DNA from: Modicisalibacter radicis
GTDB taxonomy: Bacteria; Pseudomonadota; Gammaproteobacteria; Pseudomonadales; Halomonadaceae
Assembly (NCBI RefSeq): GCF_900961225.1
Contig: NZ_CAAHFN010000055.1
Coordinates: forward strand, 16,744-80,743
Direction of reading: 5' to 3'
Length of the DNA stretch: 64,000 nt
The position numbers were made by a program, and so were the translations under genes. Each line of letters starts with the position of its first letter. Positions within the stretch are counted from its first letter, which is position 1. This document shows positions 31,377 to 42,225 of this stretch, piece by piece. The notes below the pieces were generated by a model. That model made no database searches. It was given only the letters and a program-made list of their open reading frames with translations, and was not told where the DNA came from.

Positions 31377-31490
31377 TCAGCCCTGGCGCTGCTTGTGCCG
31401 CGGTTCGGTGCAGATGACGCGAACCGCGCCATTACGCCGAATGATCTTGCAGTTGCGGCACATTTTCTTGACGGAAGCTCGAACTTTCAT
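31377..31490 (-). CDS. rpmJ: 50S ribosomal protein L36
   Basis: 37 residues, read directly from the minus strand: [17 protein letters not shown] at the start and PRHKQRQG at the end. Zinc-ribbon form with Cys11, Cys14, Cys27 and His32, so it needs zinc. It sits between secY (30 bases upstream) and the alpha-operon leader, closing the spc operon. Confidence 0.96.
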   Translation of the reverse strand: MKVRASVKKMCRNCKIIRRNGAVRVICTEPRHKQRQG

Positions 31491-31520
31491 CGTTCTCTCC
31501 ATTACGCGGTCGGCGTGCGC

Positions 31521-32855
31521 TCAGCGCATCAGGCCGCCGCTTCCGTAGCCTTTCAGGTTGGACTTCTTCATCACCGATTCATACTGGTTCGACATCAGAT
31601 GCGATTGAACCTGGGCCATGAAGTCCATGATGACCACCACCACGATCAGCAGGGAGGTTCCGCCGAAGAAGAACGGAACGTTCCAGGCAATGATCAGGAA
31701 CTGCGGCATCAGGGAAACAGCGGTGATGTAGAGGGCACCGAACAACGTCAAGCGGGTCATGACCTTGTCGACGTAGCGAGCGGTCTGCTCGCCGGGGCGG
31801 ATGCCCGGAAGAAACGCGCCTGACTTCTTGAGGTTGTCAGCCACATCCTTGGGGTTGAAGACCAGCGCCGTATAAAAGAAGCAGAAGAATACCACTGCCG
31901 CGGCGAAAAGCAATATGTACAGCGGCTGCCCCGGCCCAAGCGACTGCGATATCACCTGCAACCACTCGAAGCCTTCGGCGGAACCCATCCATTGCCCGAT
32001 CGATGCCGGAAACAGCAGGATGCTCGAGGCGAAGATCGCCGGAATGACGCCGGCCATATTGACCTTGAGCGGCAGATAGCTGCTCTGCCCGGCATACATC
32101 TTGTTACCGACCTGACGCCGCGGATAATTCACCGTGATGCGACGCTGGCCGCGCTCGATGAATACCACGAAAGCCACGGTGGCGATCGCCAGCACCGAGA
32201 GTGCCAGCAGCGGCAGCACATTCCAGGCGCCATCGTTGCGCGCCAGTTCGAAGGACTGCCCGATCGCGCTCGGCAGCCCGGCGACGATGCCGGCGAAGAT
32301 GATCAGCGAAATGCCGTTGCCGATCCCCTTCTCGGTGATCTGCTCGCCCAGCCACATCAAAAACACCGCACCGGCGACGAACGACACGATCGCCGTGAAG
32401 TAGAAGCTGAAGTCGCTGGTATAGGTCACGCCCTGTCCGACCAGACCGACTGCCATGCCGGTCGCCTGAATCAACGCCAGTAACACGGTCCCGTAACGGG
32501 TGTACTGACTGATCTTGCGCCGGCCGGCCTCACCTTCCTTCTTCAGCTGCTCAAGCTGGGGCGAGACCGCCGTCAGAAGCTGCATGATGATCGACGCGGA
32601 GATGTACGGCATGATCCCCAGCGCCAGAATGCTCATGCGCGACAGCGCACCCCCGGAGAACATGTTGAACATGCCCAGGATGGTGCCCTGGTTTTCCCTG
32701 AACAAGGCAGCGAGCTGGTCAGGATCGATACCGGGAACGGGAATATGGGCACCGATTCGGTACACCACGATGGCGATGAACACGAAGCGCAAGCGCGCCC
32801 AGAGTTCACTCAAGCCGCTTCCCCCCATTGCCGGCATGTTTCCTGACTTAGCCAT
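31521..32855 (-). CDS. secY: Protein translocase subunit SecY
   Basis: 444 residues with ten membrane segments. SecY is the channel of the Sec translocon, together with SecE (later in the window) and SecG. The plug-region motif IPVPGID and the cytoplasmic loop [15 protein letters not shown] are visible. It starts with no gap after the rplO stop, so its ribosome site lies inside rplO. Confidence 0.98.
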   Translation of the reverse strand: MAKSGNMPAMGGSGLSELWARLRFVFIAIVVYRIGAHIPVPGIDPDQLAALFRENQGTILGMFNMFSGGALSRMSILALGIMPYISASIIMQLLTAVSPQLEQLKKEGEAGRRKISQYTRYGTVLLALIQATGMAVGLVGQGVTYTSDFSFYFTAIVSFVAGAVFLMWLGEQITEKGIGNGISLIIFAGIVAGLPSAIGQSFELARNDGAWNVLPLLALSVLAIATVAFVVFIERGQRRITVNYPRRQVGNKMYAGQSSYLPLKVNMAGVIPAIFASSILLFPASIGQWMGSAEGFEWLQVISQSLGPGQPLYILLFAAAVVFFCFFYTALVFNPKDVADNLKKSGAFLPGIRPGEQTARYVDKVMTRLTLFGALYITAVSLMPQFLIIAWNVPFFFGGTSLLIVVVVIMDFMAQVQSHLMSNQYESVMKKSNLKGYGSGGLMR

Positions 32856-33290
32856 TTATTCCTCGACCTTACCGCCAGCGGCTTCGATCGCGGCACGGGC
32901 ACCCTTGGTGACCTTGAGTCCGCGCACGGTAACCGCCTTGTTCAGTTCGCCGGAAAGGATCACCTTCGCGAACCGCGTGGCGTCCTTGAGCACGTTGGCC
33001 TGCTTGAGCGTTTCCAGATCGACGACATCGCCACTGACCTTGGCCAGCTCGGCGAGACGCACTTCCTCGGAAACCAGCGACTTGGCCGACGTGAAGCCGA
33101 ACTTGGGCAGACGACGCTGCAGCGGCATCTGACCGCCCTCGAAACCCGGCTTGACGCTACCGCCGGTACGAGACTTCTGGCCCTTGTGGCCACGACCGCC
33201 GGTCTTGCCCAGACCGGAGCCGATGCCACGACCGACACGCTTCTCGGCGTGCTTGGAACCCGGAGCCGGGCTCAGGCTATTGAGTTTCAT
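32856..33290 (-). CDS. rplO: 50S ribosomal protein L15
   Basis: 144 residues, N-terminal glycine-rich basic arm ([19 protein letters not shown] by sense) that threads into 23S rRNA, globular C-terminus. Directly abuts secY. Three bases after rpmD. Confidence 0.98.
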   Translation of the reverse strand: MKLNSLSPAPGSKHAEKRVGRGIGSGLGKTGGRGHKGQKSRTGGSVKPGFEGGQMPLQRRLPKFGFTSAKSLVSEEVRLAELAKVSGDVVDLETLKQANVLKDATRFAKVILSGELNKAVTVRGLKVTKGARAAIEAAGGKVEE

Positions 33291-33293
33291 GGA

Positions 33294-33476
33294 TCACTCT
33301 CCCTCAACACGAACAAGGTAGTTAACCTTGTTGACCATACCGCGTACGGCCGGGGTGTCTTCCAACTCGACGGTGTGCCCGATGCGACGCAGCCCAAGAC
33401 CCTTCATGGTGGCCTTGTGCTTGTTCAGAACGCCGATGGTGCTGCGCACCTGAGTAACCTTGATCAAAGCTGCCAT
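33294..33476 (-). CDS. rpmD: 50S ribosomal protein L30
   Basis: 60 residues, the short bacterial form, with [11 protein letters not shown] and [21 protein letters not shown] by sense. Six bases after rpsE in the spc operon. Confidence 0.97.
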   Translation of the reverse strand: MAALIKVTQVRSTIGVLNKHKATMKGLGLRRIGHTVELEDTPAVRGMVNKVNYLVRVEGE

Positions 33477-33482
33477 GGTGCC

Positions 33483-33983
33483 TTACCCCGCGATCTCTTC
33501 GACGGACAGGCCGCGCTTGGCGGCGATGTCGTCCGGTGACTGCATGGCGGAGAGACCGTTGATGGTCGCGCGCACCACGTTGACCGGATTGGTGGAACCG
33601 TAGCACTTGGCCAGGACGTCATGGACACCGGCCAGCTCGAGCACGGAGCGCATGGCACCGCCAGCGATGATCCCGGTACCTTCGGAAGCCGGCTGCATGA
33701 ATACCTTGGAGGCGCCGTGACGGGCCTTCACCGGGTACTGCAGCGTGCTGCCACGCAGGTTGACCTTGACCATGTTGCGGCGTGCCTGGTCCATCGCCTT
33801 CTGGATCGCGACCGGCACTTCGCGCGCCTTGCCGCGGCCGAAGCCGACCCGGCCGTTGCCGTCACCGACGACGGTCAGCGCGGTGAAACCGAAGATGCGG
33901 CCACCCTTGACCACTTTGGCGACACGGTTGACCTGCACCAGCTTCTCTTGCAGGTCGCCGCCTTTCTGTTCGATATTCGCCAT
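33483..33983 (-). CDS. rpsE: 30S ribosomal protein S5
   Basis: 166 residues. Double-stranded RNA-binding N-terminal domain and the loop [11 protein letters not shown] where spectinomycin-resistance changes arise; the loop looks wild type. S5 supports decoding accuracy. Eleven bases after rplR. Confidence 0.98.
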   Translation of the reverse strand: MANIEQKGGDLQEKLVQVNRVAKVVKGGRIFGFTALTVVGDGNGRVGFGRGKAREVPVAIQKAMDQARRNMVKVNLRGSTLQYPVKARHGASKVFMQPASEGTGIIAGGAMRSVLELAGVHDVLAKCYGSTNPVNVVRATINGLSAMQSPDDIAAKRGLSVEEIAG

Positions 33984-33994
33984 CGTAAAACCCT

Positions 33995-34345
33995 TTAGAA
34001 TTCCAGGCCGCCTTCGCGTGCGGCATCGGCCAGCGCCTTGACGCGGCCGTGATACTTGAACCCGGCACGATCGAAGGCGACCTGAGTGATGCCCGCCTGC
34101 TTGGCGCGCTCGGCAATCAAGGCGCCCACCTTGGCGGCAGCATCGGCGTTGCCGGTTCCGCCTTCACGCAGGGTGCTATCCAGCGTGGAGGCACTGGCCA
34201 GGACCTGGCCGCCGTCCGGCGAGATGATCTGCGCGTAGATGTGGCGCGGCGTACGATTGACGCTCAGGCGATACACGCCCAGCTCGCGGATCTTGGCGCG
34301 AGCGCGGCGGGCACGACGGAGACGAGATTCTTTCTTCGCGTTCAT
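33995..34345 (-). CDS. rplR: 50S ribosomal protein L18
   Basis: 116 residues with an arginine-rich N-terminus and the GG-containing C-terminal half ([20 protein letters not shown] by sense). L18 binds 5S rRNA with L5. Nine bases after rplF. Confidence 0.98.
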   Translation of the reverse strand: MNAKKESRLRRARRARAKIRELGVYRLSVNRTPRHIYAQIISPDGGQVLASASTLDSTLREGGTGNADAAAKVGALIAERAKQAGITQVAFDRAGFKYHGRVKALADAAREGGLEF

Positions 34346-34354
34346 AACCCTGCC

Positions 34355-34885
34355 TTACTTCTTCTTGGCTTCTTTGCGGCGGACAACTTCGTCGCCGTAC
34401 CGGATACCCTTGCCCTTGTAGGGCTCGGGCGGCCGGAAGGCACGAATTTCCGCTGCCACCTGGCCGAGTTGCTGCTTGCTCGCGCTCTTCAGCACGATGA
34501 TGGTGTTCTTGGGCGTTTCCGCCGTGACACCTTCGGGCAGCGTGTACTCGACCGGGTGAGAGAAACCCAGTGTCAGGTTGAGCGTCTTGCCACTTGCCTG
34601 GGCACGGTAGCCGACGCCATTGATCTCGAGGGACTTGGTGAAGCCCTCGGTGACACCGGTGACCATATTCTGGACCAGTGCACGTGTGGTGCCGACCATT
34701 GCCCAGCTCTTGGCGGACTCGCTCGGAGCGAAGGTCAGCTGACCCTCTTCCTGACCGATCACCACGTCGGGGTGGACGGTCATGCTCTGGGAGCCCTGAC
34801 CGCCCTTGACGGTCAGCTGGTCGGCGTCGAACTTGGCCTCGACGCCGCTCGGCAATTTAACCGGATACTTGGCTACGCGGGACAT
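34355..34885 (-). CDS. rplF: 50S ribosomal protein L6
   Basis: 176 residues with two L6 repeats and the C-terminal signature [20 protein letters not shown]6 lies near the sarcin-ricin loop and the factor-binding site. Nine bases after rpsH. Confidence 0.98.
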   Translation of the reverse strand: MSRVAKYPVKLPSGVEAKFDADQLTVKGGQGSQSMTVHPDVVIGQEEGQLTFAPSESAKSWAMVGTTRALVQNMVTGVTEGFTKSLEINGVGYRAQASGKTLNLTLGFSHPVEYTLPEGVTAETPKNTIIVLKSASKQQLGQVAAEIRAFRPPEPYKGKGIRYGDEVVRRKEAKKK

Positions 34886-34894
34886 TCGTCACTC

Positions 34895-35287
34895 CTAGAA
34901 TACGGTGCAGATGACTTCACCACCGACACCGGCGCTGCGCGCTGCGCGATCGGTCATCACCCCGTTGGAGGTGGAAACGATCGCGACACCCAGGCCATCC
35001 GCGACTTTCGGCAGCTCGCCCTTGCCCTTGTAGATGCGCAGGGACGGCTTGGAAACGCGCTGGATATGCTCGATGACCGGCCGGCCCTCGAAATACTTGA
35101 GGGTCACCGACAGCTGCGGCTTGGCGCCTTCGGCAACCGTGAAGTCGCCGATGTAGCCCTCGTCCTTCAATACACGGGCCACTTCGACCTTCAGCTTGGA
35201 GGACGGCATGGTGACCGTCTCCTTGGTAGCCATCTGCGCATTGCGGATACGGGTGAACATATCCGCCAGCGTATCTTGCATGCTCAT
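34895..35287 (-). CDS. rpsH: 30S ribosomal protein S8
   Basis: 130 residues from ATG 35287 (GGAG nine bases upstream; a second ATG two codons in is possible). It binds the central domain of 16S rRNA and in E. coli represses the spc operon at rplE. C-terminal [20 protein letters not shown] matches the family. 28 bases after rpsN. Confidence 0.98.
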   Translation of the reverse strand: MSMQDTLADMFTRIRNAQMATKETVTMPSSKLKVEVARVLKDEGYIGDFTVAEGAKPQLSVTLKYFEGRPVIEHIQRVSKPSLRIYKGKGELPKVADGLGVAIVSTSNGVMTDRAARSAGVGGEVICTVF

Positions 35288-35315
35288 TACGTTACGCTCC
35301 TGATTCTTCGTGGCG

Positions 35316-35621
35316 TTACCAGCTGGACTTCTTCAGCCCAGGGACGTCGCCACGCATGGCTGCTTCGCGCAGCTTGTTGCGGCCCAAGCCAAACTTGTTG
35401 TAGTAGCCGTGCGGCCGACCGGTGATACGGCAGCGATTGCGCTGACGAACCGGACTGGAGTCGCGCGGCAACGACTGCAGCTTGAGCTGGGCGTCGAAGC
35501 GCTCTTCATCAGAAGCGTTGACGTCGTAGATTACAGCCTTGAGCTCAGCGCGCTTGGCGGCGTATTTGGCCACCAGCTCCGCGCGCTTCTGCTCACGCTC
35601 AACCATGCTTTTCTTTGCCAT
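35316..35621 (-). CDS. rpsN: 30S ribosomal protein S14 (zinc-free form)
   Basis: 101 residues, the long form without the CxxC pairs of the zinc-binding type. C-terminal [20 protein letters not shown] fits. S14 assembles into the 30S head. It uses no zinc, in contrast to L36 of the same operon. Ten bases after rplE. Confidence 0.98.
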   Translation of the reverse strand: MAKKSMVEREQKRAELVAKYAAKRAELKAVIYDVNASDEERFDAQLKLQSLPRDSSPVRQRNRCRITGRPHGYYNKFGLGRNKLREAAMRGDVPGLKKSSW

Positions 35622-35631
35622 GATCCCACCC

Positions 35632-36171
35632 TTATTTCTTGAACGGGAAGTTCAGCGCGCTCAGCAGCGCACGGCCTTCGTCATCGCTGTTGGCTGTGGT
35701 GGTGATGGTCACATCGAGACCACGAATCCGGTCGATCTTATCATACTCGAGCTCCGGAAAGATGATCTGCTCACGCACGCCCATTGAGTAGTTGCCACGG
35801 CCGTCGAAGGACTTCGGGTTGAGACCCCGGAAGTCGCGAACGCGCGGGATAGCGATGTTCACCAGGCGATCGAGGAAGTCCCACATGCGCTCGCTGCGCA
35901 GGGTCACCTTGATGCCGATCGGCCAGCCTTCGCGGACCTTGAAGCCCGCGATGGACTTGCGTGCCTTGGTGATCATCGGCTTCTGACCGGAGAGCTTCTC
36001 CAGGTCACCGATAGCGTTGTCGATCAGCTTCTTGTCGCTGGTCGCGTCACCGATACCCATGTTGAGGGTCACCTTGGTGATCCGGGGTACCTGCATGACG
36101 TTGGCGTAGCTGAACTGCTCGCGGAGTTGAGCCACCACCTCGTTCTGATAACGTTCTTTCAAGTTCGCCAT
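35632..36171 (-). CDS. rplE: 50S ribosomal protein L5
   Basis: 179 residues with [14 protein letters not shown] near residue 28 and [18 protein letters not shown] near 130. L5 binds 5S rRNA and contacts P-site tRNA. 18 bases after rplX. Confidence 0.98.
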   Translation of the reverse strand: MANLKERYQNEVVAQLREQFSYANVMQVPRITKVTLNMGIGDATSDKKLIDNAIGDLEKLSGQKPMITKARKSIAGFKVREGWPIGIKVTLRSERMWDFLDRLVNIAIPRVRDFRGLNPKSFDGRGNYSMGVREQIIFPELEYDKIDRIRGLDVTITTTANSDDEGRALLSALNFPFKK

Positions 36172-36189
36172 TTTGCCATCCGACTCGCG

Positions 36190-36507
36190 TTAGGCGTCGA
36201 TCTGCTTTTGCGTCGACTTGTAGATACGTACCTTGGTACCGTCTTCCGACATCTGGAAGCCGACGCGATCCGCTTTGCCGGTCTCCGCATTGAAGATGGC
36301 CACATTGGACGCGTGAATCGAAGCCTCGCGCTCGACGATACCCCCCTGGTTGCCCAGCATGGGGTTGGGCTTGGTGTGACGTTTGATCATGTTCACATCC
36401 GACACGACATAACGGTCGTTATCGAGAACGCGCTTGACCTTGCCACGCTTGCCCTTGTCCTTGCCGGCAATGACGATTACTTCGTCGTCACGTTTGATCT
36501 TTTGCAT
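36190..36507 (-). CDS. rplX: 50S ribosomal protein L24
   Basis: 105 residues with the KOW motif near the N-terminus ([18 protein letters not shown]). An early 23S assembly initiator near the tunnel exit. 14 bases after rplN. Confidence 0.97.
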   Translation of the reverse strand: MQKIKRDDEVIVIAGKDKGKRGKVKRVLDNDRYVVSDVNMIKRHTKPNPMLGNQGGIVEREASIHASNVAIFNAETGKADRVGFQMSEDGTKVRIYKSTQKQIDA

Positions 36508-36521
36508 ATCCGCCTCGCTCC

Positions 36522-36893
36522 TTACAGCACTTCAGGCGCTAAGGAAATGATCTTCATGAACTTCTCGGTACGAAGCTCACGAGTGACCGGCCCGAAGATA
36601 CGGGTACCGACCGGCTGTTCGTTGGTGTTGTTCAACAGAACCGCCGCATTTCCATCGAAGCGGATCAGCGAACCGTCGTTCCGACGGACGCCACTACGGG
36701 TGCGGACCACGACCGCCTTCATGACCTGGCCTTTCTTGACCTTGCCACGCGGAATGGCCTCTTTCACCGTTACCTTGATGATGTCACCCACGCGGGCGTA
36801 GCGACGGTGCGAACCGCCCAACACCTTGATGCACTGCACCCGGCGCGCGCCGCTGTTGTCGGCGACATCCAGCATTGTCTGAGTCTGAATCAT
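36522..36893 (-). CDS. rplN: 50S ribosomal protein L14
   Basis: 123 residues, identical in length to E. coli, opening [19 protein letters not shown]14 bridges to 16S rRNA. First gene of the spc set. The 53-base gap upstream (to rpsQ) is where E. coli keeps its spc promoter, but no convincing promoter is visible here. Confidence 0.98.
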   Translation of the reverse strand: MIQTQTMLDVADNSGARRVQCIKVLGGSHRRYARVGDIIKVTVKEAIPRGKVKKGQVMKAVVVRTRSGVRRNDGSLIRFDGNAAVLLNNTNEQPVGTRIFGPVTRELRTEKFMKIISLAPEVL

Positions 36894-36946
36894 CGGTTTT
36901 CTCCAAACCTAATCTGACTGCACTGGTTCCGAAAGGCGCGAGCCGA

Positions 36947-37207
36947 TCAGCCCTTGGCCTGCTCAACGACCTCAACCAGCGTCCAGGCCTTCTTCTTGGA
37001 CAGCGGACGGCATTCCTCGATGGAAACCGTGTCGCCGGCCTTGGCCTGGTTCGCCTCGTCGTGGGCGTGCAGCTTGGTGGAGCGCTTCATGTACTTGCCG
37101 TAGATCGGATGGCGTTCGCGACGCTCGATCTTGACGACAATCGACTTGTCCATCTTGTCGCTCACCACCGTTCCGGTGAGCGTACGGGCTTTCTTCTCTT
37201 CGGCCAT
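36947..37207 (-). CDS. rpsQ: 30S ribosomal protein S17
   Basis: 86 residues from ATG 37207 (AGGTGA upstream); a GTG three codons earlier would overlap rpmC and is less likely. OB fold with [17 protein letters not shown]. One base after rpmC; last gene of the S10 set. Confidence 0.97.
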   Translation of the reverse strand: MAEEKKARTLTGTVVSDKMDKSIVVKIERRERHPIYGKYMKRSTKLHAHDEANQAKAGDTVSIEECRPLSKKKAWTLVEVVEQAKG

Positions 37208-37208
37208 C

Positions 37209-37400
37209 TCAGTCACCTGCCTTCTCGTTGAGCACCGTCTTCACGCGGGCAATATCCCGGCGCACCTGCTTGAGCAGATGGGTCTGGCTCAACTGGCCGG
37301 TGGCCTTCTGCATGCGCAGGTTGAACTGCTCGCGGAGGAGTTCGAAAAGCTGCTCCTGCAGCGCTTCGACCGATTTTTCACGAATTTCCTGGGCTTTCAT
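37209..37400 (-). CDS. rpmC: 50S ribosomal protein L29
   Basis: 63 residues from ATG 37400, whose A is shared with the rplP TGA. Two-helix protein at the tunnel exit that docks trigger factor and SRP. C-terminal [15 protein letters not shown] is typical. Confidence 0.97.
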   Translation of the reverse strand: MKAQEIREKSVEALQEQLFELLREQFNLRMQKATGQLSQTHLLKQVRRDIARVKTVLNEKAGD

Positions 37401-37813
37401 CACATCACCGTCCGTTTCACAAAGGTGGTCGAGACCGGGAATTTCTGAGCCGCCAGCGAGAAGGCTTCGCGCGCCAGCTCCTCCGGGACCCCTTCGATCT
37501 CGTAGAGCACCTTGCCGGGCTGGATCTGCGCGACCCAGTACTCGACGGAGCCCTTGCCCTTACCCATACGGACTTCCAGCGGCTTTTTGGTCACTGGCTT
37601 GTCCGGGAAGACACGGATCCAGATCTTGCCGCCACGCTTGACGTGGCGCGTGATCGCACGACGACCGGCTTCGATCTGGCGAGCGGTGACGCGACCGCGC
37701 CCCGTTGCCTTCAGGCCGTATTCGCCGAAACTCACCTTGCTTCCGCGATGGGCCAGGCCACGATTGCGGCCCTTCATCACCTTGCGGAATTTCGTACGCT
37801 TGGGTTGCAACAT
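37400..37813 (-). CDS. rplP: 50S ribosomal protein L16
   Basis: 137 residues, opening [19 protein letters not shown]. It organises the A-site tRNA region and peptidyl-transferase centre. 15 bases after rpsC; its stop overlaps the rpmC start. Confidence 0.98.
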   Translation of the reverse strand: MLQPKRTKFRKVMKGRNRGLAHRGSKVSFGEYGLKATGRGRVTARQIEAGRRAITRHVKRGGKIWIRVFPDKPVTKKPLEVRMGKGKGSVEYWVAQIQPGKVLYEIEGVPEELAREAFSLAAQKFPVSTTFVKRTVM

Positions 37814-37828
37814 CGATTACATCTCCCC

Positions 37829-38527
37829 TTACTTGGAACCTTTCTTCTTGGGTGCAGCCTGAGCCTGTTGCTTCTGCTTGGCACGCACCTCTTCGATGCC
37901 CCCGAGGATTTCACCCTTGAAGATCCACACCTTGACGCCGATGACGCCGTAGGTGGTGTGGGCTTCGTAGGTCGCGTAATCGATGTCCGCACGCAGGGTG
38001 TGCAGCGGCACACGACCTTCGCGGTACCATTCGGTACGCGCGATTTCCGCACCACCAAGACGCCCTGACAGCTGGATCTTGATGCCGCCAGCGCCCAGGC
38101 GCATGGCGTTCTGTACGGCGCGCTTCATGGCGCGGCGGAACATCACCCGGCGCTCGAGCTGGCCGCAGACGTTCTGCGCGACCAACTGGGCGTCGAGTTC
38201 CGGCTTGCGGACTTCCTCGATGTTGACGTGCACCGGCACGCCCATCATCTCGGTGACGTCACGGCGCAGCCGGTCGACGTCTTCGCCCTTCTTGCCGATC
38301 ACGATGCCCGGACGGGCGGTGTGAATGGTGATACGGGCGTTATTCGCGGGGCGCTCGATGGTGATACGGCTCACGGAGGCGTTCTTCAAACGCTTCTCCA
38401 GGAAGCTGCGCACTTCGAGGTCGCTGTTCAGCTTGTCGGCATAAGCACCGCGTTCGGCGTACCAGACCGAAGTATGGTCCTTGACGATACCCAGCCGAAT
38501 ACCTGTCGGATTTACTTTCTGACCCAT
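37829..38527 (-). CDS. rpsC: 30S ribosomal protein S3
   Basis: 232 residues from ATG 38527 ([18 protein letters not shown] upstream). Upstream residues in the same frame lie within the intergenic spacer and rplV 3' end and are not used. KH domain with VIGKKGEDV and the C-terminal S3 domain. S3 lines the mRNA entry tunnel. The C-terminal tail is Gln/Lys rich. Confidence 0.98.
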   Translation of the reverse strand: MGQKVNPTGIRLGIVKDHTSVWYAERGAYADKLNSDLEVRSFLEKRLKNASVSRITIERPANNARITIHTARPGIVIGKKGEDVDRLRRDVTEMMGVPVHVNIEEVRKPELDAQLVAQNVCGQLERRVMFRRAMKRAVQNAMRLGAGGIKIQLSGRLGGAEIARTEWYREGRVPLHTLRADIDYATYEAHTTYGVIGVKVWIFKGEILGGIEEVRAKQKQQAQAAPKKKGSK

Positions 38528-38538
38528 CTGGTCGACTC

Positions 38539-38871
38539 CTACTTCTCGGCTACCTTGACGGTGATGTGGCATGTGCGCTTCAAAATGCGATCCGCACGGC
38601 CCTTGGCGCGCGGCTGGATGCGCTTGAGCGTCATGCCCTCATCGACACAGATGGTCGAGACACGCAGCTCGTCGATGTCCATGCCGTTGTTTTCTTCCGC
38701 GTTCGCGATGGCGGACTGAAGCACCTTCTTGACCAGCTTGGCAGCCTTCTTCGGTGAGAAGGTCAGCAGATCAATCGCTTCGGCGACCGGTTTACCGCGC
38801 ACCTGGTCAGCCACCAAACGGGCCTTCTGGGCGGATAAACGAGCGCCACGCAGCTTAGCTGTGACTTCCAT
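38539..38871 (-). CDS. rplV: 50S ribosomal protein L22
   Basis: 110 residues, exactly the E. coli length, with [15 protein letters not shown] and the tunnel-lining beta-hairpin region [13 protein letters not shown]. Changes in this loop affect macrolide sensitivity; none is evident. 18 bases after rpsS. Confidence 0.98.
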   Translation of the reverse strand: MEVTAKLRGARLSAQKARLVADQVRGKPVAEAIDLLTFSPKKAAKLVKKVLQSAIANAEENNGMDIDELRVSTICVDEGMTLKRIQPRAKGRADRILKRTCHITVKVAEK

Positions 38872-38889
38872 CTCTCAATCCTCTCTGGC

Positions 38890-39165
38890 TTACCGTTTGG
38901 CTTTCTTGTCCGCCGCATGGCCGCGGTAAGTGCGGGTGGCAGCGAATTCGCCCAGCTTGTGGCCAACCATTTCCTCGGAGACGTGCACCGGGACGTGTTG
39001 GCGACCGTTATGGACTGCAATGGTGAGCCCGACCATGTTGGGCAGGATCATCGAACGACGCGACCAGGTCTTGATCGGTTTGCGGTCGTTCTTTTCCACT
39101 GCAGTCTCAACCTTCTTCAACAGATGAAGGTCAATAAAGGGACCTTTCTTCAGTGAACGTGGCAC
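38890..39165 (-). CDS. rpsS: 30S ribosomal protein S19
   Basis: 91 residues opening [20 protein letters not shown], with [14 protein letters not shown] and [10 protein letters not shown]19 lies in the 30S head with S13. 33 bases after rplB. Confidence 0.98.
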   Translation of the reverse strand: MPRSLKKGPFIDLHLLKKVETAVEKNDRKPIKTWSRRSMILPNMVGLTIAVHNGRQHVPVHVSEEMVGHKLGEFAATRTYRGHAADKKAKR

Positions 39166-39198
39166 AGCCGTTACCTCTTGATGTCTTGGCGTTGGATC

Positions 39199-40029
39199 TT
39201 ATTTCCGGGCCTTGCGGCGACGGACGATCAGCTTGTCGGTGCGCTTGTTCTTGCGGGTCTTGTGGCCCTTGGTGGGAACACCCCACGGGCTGACCGGGTG
39301 ACGACCGCCACTGCTGCGGCCTTCACCGCCGCCGTGCGGGTGGTCCACCGGGTTCATCGCGACACCGCGAACGGTCGGGCGCACACCGCGCCAGCGCTTG
39401 GCACCGGCCTTGCCGAGTTGACGGAGGCTGTGCTCAGAATTGCTCACCTCACCGAGCGTCGCGCGGCATTCCGCCAGCACCTTGCGCATCTCGCCGGAGC
39501 GCAGACGCAGGGTGGCGTAGTTGCTCTCGCGGGCGACCAGCTGGGCGCTGGCGCCGGCGCTGCGTGCCAGCTGCGCACCCTTGCCGGGCTTGAGCTCGAT
39601 GCAATGAACGGTGGAACCCAGCGGAATGTTGCGCAGCGGCAGCGTGTTGCCACGCTTGATCGGCGCATTGACCCCGGATTCCAGCTGATCGCCAGCGCTC
39701 ACGCCCTTGGGCGCGATCACGTAGCGACGCTCGCCGTCCAGATACTTCAGCAGTGCGATGTGGGCACTGCGATTGGGATCGTACTCCAGACGCTCGACGG
39801 TGGCGGGAACGCCATCCTTGATGCGCTTGAAGTCGATCTGGCGATAATGGTGACGATGGCCGCCGCCCACGTGACGCGTGGTAATGCGGCCATGGTTGTT
39901 ACGTCCGCCGGACTTCGACTGCTTCTCGAGCAGCGGAGCGTACGGCCGGCCCTTGTAGAGCTCGTCGTTGACGACCTTTACCAGGTGGCGACGACCGGCG
40001 GATGTGGGTTTGGTCTTAACTACTGCCAT
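39199..40029 (-). CDS. rplB: 50S ribosomal protein L2
   Basis: 276 residues with the conserved C-terminal [16 protein letters not shown] containing the His needed for peptidyl-transferase activity. It binds domain IV of 23S rRNA. 17 bases after rplW. Confidence 0.99.
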   Translation of the reverse strand: MAVVKTKPTSAGRRHLVKVVNDELYKGRPYAPLLEKQSKSGGRNNHGRITTRHVGGGHRHHYRQIDFKRIKDGVPATVERLEYDPNRSAHIALLKYLDGERRYVIAPKGVSAGDQLESGVNAPIKRGNTLPLRNIPLGSTVHCIELKPGKGAQLARSAGASAQLVARESNYATLRLRSGEMRKVLAECRATLGEVSNSEHSLRQLGKAGAKRWRGVRPTVRGVAMNPVDHPHGGGEGRSSGGRHPVSPWGVPTKGHKTRKNKRTDKLIVRRRKARK

Positions 40030-40046
40030 GATCCGTACTCCTGCCC

Positions 40047-40343
40047 TTATTCGGCGCCAGAGAAGTCTTCGAGGGTCTCGCCCGCGGCCAGCGTTACGTA
40101 GGCCTTGCGGTAGCCCTTGCGCAGCCCGGTACCGTTCTGGGTGCGCTTGGTCTTGCCCTTCACGTTGAGGACCTGCACGCGCTCGACCTGCTTGCCGAAG
40201 AGTGCCTGGACGGCCTTCTTGATCTCCGGCTTGGTCGCGTCACTGGCCACCTTGAACACGTACTGGTTGTTCTCGGCAGCGAAGGCGGCCTTCTCGGTCA
40301 CGTGCGGTCCGAGCAGAACCTTGAATACACGTTCCTGGTTCAT
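40047..40343 (-). CDS. rplW: 50S ribosomal protein L23
   Basis: 98 residues with [11 protein letters not shown] at the start and [12 protein letters not shown]. Tunnel-exit docking site for trigger factor and SRP. It overlaps the rplD stop by four bases (ATGA). Confidence 0.98.
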   Translation of the reverse strand: MNQERVFKVLLGPHVTEKAAFAAENNQYVFKVASDATKPEIKKAVQALFGKQVERVQVLNVKGKTKRTQNGTGLRKGYRKAYVTLAAGETLEDFSGAE

Positions 40344-40948
40344 GCCAGCTTCTCCTCGAATTTGCGCAGAGCGGAGACGGTGACCAGCACCTTGTCGAAG
40401 GCGACCAGGCTCACCGGATCGGCAGCGGGGACGTCGACCACATCCACGTTGGGAATGTTGCGAGCGGCCAGGTAGAGCTTCTCGTCGATCTCGTCGCTGA
40501 CGATCAGCACCTTCTCGAGGCCCAGCTCGCCGAGCTTGGCCACCAACTGCTTGGTCTTGGGCGTCTCGACGGCGAACTCCTCGACCACCACCAGGCGCTC
40601 CTGACGGATCAGCTCGGAGAGGATCGAACGCATCGCCGCGCGGTACATCTTGCGGTTGACCTTCTGCGTGTAGTCCTGCGGACGCGCCGCAAAGGTCACA
40701 CCGCCGCTACGCCACAGCGGCGAGCGGATGGTACCGGCACGCGCACGGCCGGTGCCCTTCTGACGCCACGGCTTCTTGCCGCCGCCACGCACGTCGGAAC
40801 GGGTCTTCTGAGCGCGGGTGCCCTGACGACCAGCCGCCAGATAGGCGGTGACCACCTGGTGGACCAGCGCTTCGTTGAATTCTTTGCCAAAGGTTGCGTC
40901 GGCGACTTCGACGGTACCGGCGCTTGCACCTGCAAGATTCAGATTCAT
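40340..40948 (-). CDS. rplD: 50S ribosomal protein L4
   Basis: 202 residues with the tunnel-constriction loop [21 protein letters not shown]4 is the autogenous repressor of the S10 operon in E. coli. The leader here is short (see 42062-42154), so that control may differ. 13 bases after rplC. Confidence 0.98.
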   Translation of the reverse strand: MNLNLAGASAGTVEVADATFGKEFNEALVHQVVTAYLAAGRQGTRAQKTRSDVRGGGKKPWRQKGTGRARAGTIRSPLWRSGGVTFAARPQDYTQKVNRKMYRAAMRSILSELIRQERLVVVEEFAVETPKTKQLVAKLGELGLEKVLIVSDEIDEKLYLAARNIPNVDVVDVPAADPVSLVAFDKVLVTVSALRKFEEKLA

Positions 40949-40961
40949 CGGTAGTTACCCC

Positions 40962-41600
40962 TCAGCGAGCTTTCACGGCTGTGCGAACGATCACGTCGCC
41001 GCCCGGCGCACCAGGAATGGCGCCCTTGATCAGCAGCAGGTTGCGTTCGGCATCGACGCGGACGATTTCCAGGCTTTGCACGGTAACGCGCTCGTTGCCC
41101 ATCTGACCGGCCATCTTCTTGCCCTTGAAAACGCGCCCCGGGGTCTGGCACTGGCCGATTGAGCCGGGTGCCCGATGGGACAGGGAGTTGCCGTGGGTCA
41201 TGTCCTGGGTGCGGAAGTTCCAGCGCTTGACGGCGCCCTGGAAGCCCTTGCCCTTGGAGGTGCCGGTCACATCGACCTTCTGACCAGCTTCAAAGAGGGA
41301 TACGGTGATTTCGCCGCCCACTTCCGGAGCCTGCTCGCCTTCTGCAAGGCGGAACTCCATCAGAGAACGACCGGCCTCGATACCTGCCTTGGCGAACTGG
41401 CCTGCGGCCGCCTTGGTCAGATGCTTGGCCTTGCGGGAACCGGTTGTCACCTGCACCGCGCTGTAGCCGTCGCTTTCGACGGTCTTCACGCAGGTCACGC
41501 GGTTGGGCTCAACCTCGATAACGGTTACGGGCACGGATGCGCCAGCCTCGGTGAAGATGCGGGTCATACCGCTCTTCTTACCGACCAAACCGATAGTCAT
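40962..41600 (-). CDS. rplC: 50S ribosomal protein L3
   Basis: 212 residues, opening [20 protein letters not shown], with the extended loop reaching the peptidyl-transferase centre ([20 protein letters not shown] by sense). The Gln of the GQCQTPG region is the usual methylation site. It follows rpsJ after an unusually long 149-base gap. Confidence 0.98.
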   Translation of the reverse strand: MTIGLVGKKSGMTRIFTEAGASVPVTVIEVEPNRVTCVKTVESDGYSAVQVTTGSRKAKHLTKAAAGQFAKAGIEAGRSLMEFRLAEGEQAPEVGGEITVSLFEAGQKVDVTGTSKGKGFQGAVKRWNFRTQDMTHGNSLSHRAPGSIGQCQTPGRVFKGKKMAGQMGNERVTVQSLEIVRVDAERNLLLIKGAIPGAPGGDVIVRTAVKAR

Positions 41601-41749
41601 GTTCAGTCTCCTATAGTGTACGGGGCTATCACCCGCTATGGCTGCCCTTTCCAGAGCATTCCACTAGCACGTTGTATGACGCCATCCCGGCGTGGCGGCT
41701 GCTGCTGATACGTTCTGACCAGCGCTGGGCCGCAGTGACTAGTGTGGTA
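41601..41749 (-). other. Long rpsJ–rplC spacer
   Basis: 149 bases against a few tens in most relatives. It contains a short stem (ACGCC/GGCGT on the minus strand, about 41678-41692) but no clear terminator, promoter or small ORF. The purpose is unknown. Confidence 0.5.
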
Positions 41750-42061
41750 TCAATCGAGCTTGATTTGGACGTCCACGCCAGCGGCGAGGTCGAGTTTCAT
41801 CAGCGCATCGACGGTCTTTTCCGTCGGCTCGACGATGTCGAGCACGCGCTTGTGAGTGCGGATCTCGTACTGGTCGCGCGCGTCCTTGTTGACGTGCGGC
41901 GAGATCAGCACCGTGTAGCGCTCACGATTGGTCGGCAACGGAATCGGACCGTGCACCTGGGCCCCGGTCCGCTTCGCGGTATCCACGATCTCCTGGGCGG
42001 ACTGGTCGATCAGGCGATGGTCGAATGCCTTCAGCCGAATGCGAATCTTCTGGTTCTGCAT
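41750..42061 (-). CDS. rpsJ: 30S ribosomal protein S10 (NusE)
   Basis: 103 residues, opening [19 protein letters not shown]. Besides its 30S role it partners NusB in antitermination and links to NusG. First gene of the S10 operon, with a consensus promoter 65-93 bases upstream. Confidence 0.98.
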   Translation of the reverse strand: MQNQKIRIRLKAFDHRLIDQSAQEIVDTAKRTGAQVHGPIPLPTNRERYTVLISPHVNKDARDQYEIRTHKRVLDIVEPTEKTVDALMKLDLAAGVDVQIKLD

Positions 42062-42085
42062 TAGCCCTAAACTCCAATGGATGTC

Positions 42086-42101
42086 GACGGCGCGAGCCGT
42101 C
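42086..42101 (-). promoter_or_regulatory. Hairpin in the S10 leader
   Basis: A six-base-pair stem GACGGC/GCCGTC. The loop reads GCGA on the plus strand and TCGC in the transcript. It lies in the roughly 58-base leader between the S10 promoter and rpsJ. No U tract follows, so it is not a terminator. Any regulatory role is unproven. Confidence 0.45.
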
Positions 42102-42125
42102 TACCCACGCATTTAAAGGATGCGC

Positions 42126-42154
42126 ATTATAGGCATGCAAGATTCCCGAGTCAA
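42126..42154 (-). promoter_or_regulatory. S10 operon sigma-70 promoter
   Basis: On the minus strand: TTGACT (42149-42154), 17 bases, TATAAT (42126-42131). Near-perfect consensus, directly after the tuf terminator. It should drive the long ribosomal protein run from rpsJ. Confidence 0.88.
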
Positions 42155-42176
42155 ACAGGAAAGCCAACATGCGCAG

Positions 42177-42204
42177 AAAAGGGGGCTCCTCGCGGAGCCC
42201 CCTT
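42177..42204 (-). terminator. Terminator after tuf (end of str operon)
   Basis: GGGGGCTCC (42181-42189) pairs with GGAGCCCCC (42194-42202). Four T follow on the minus strand. It isolates the str operon from the S10 operon. Confidence 0.85.
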
Positions 42205-42225
42205 CGATCATCAGAAGTCCAAGAC

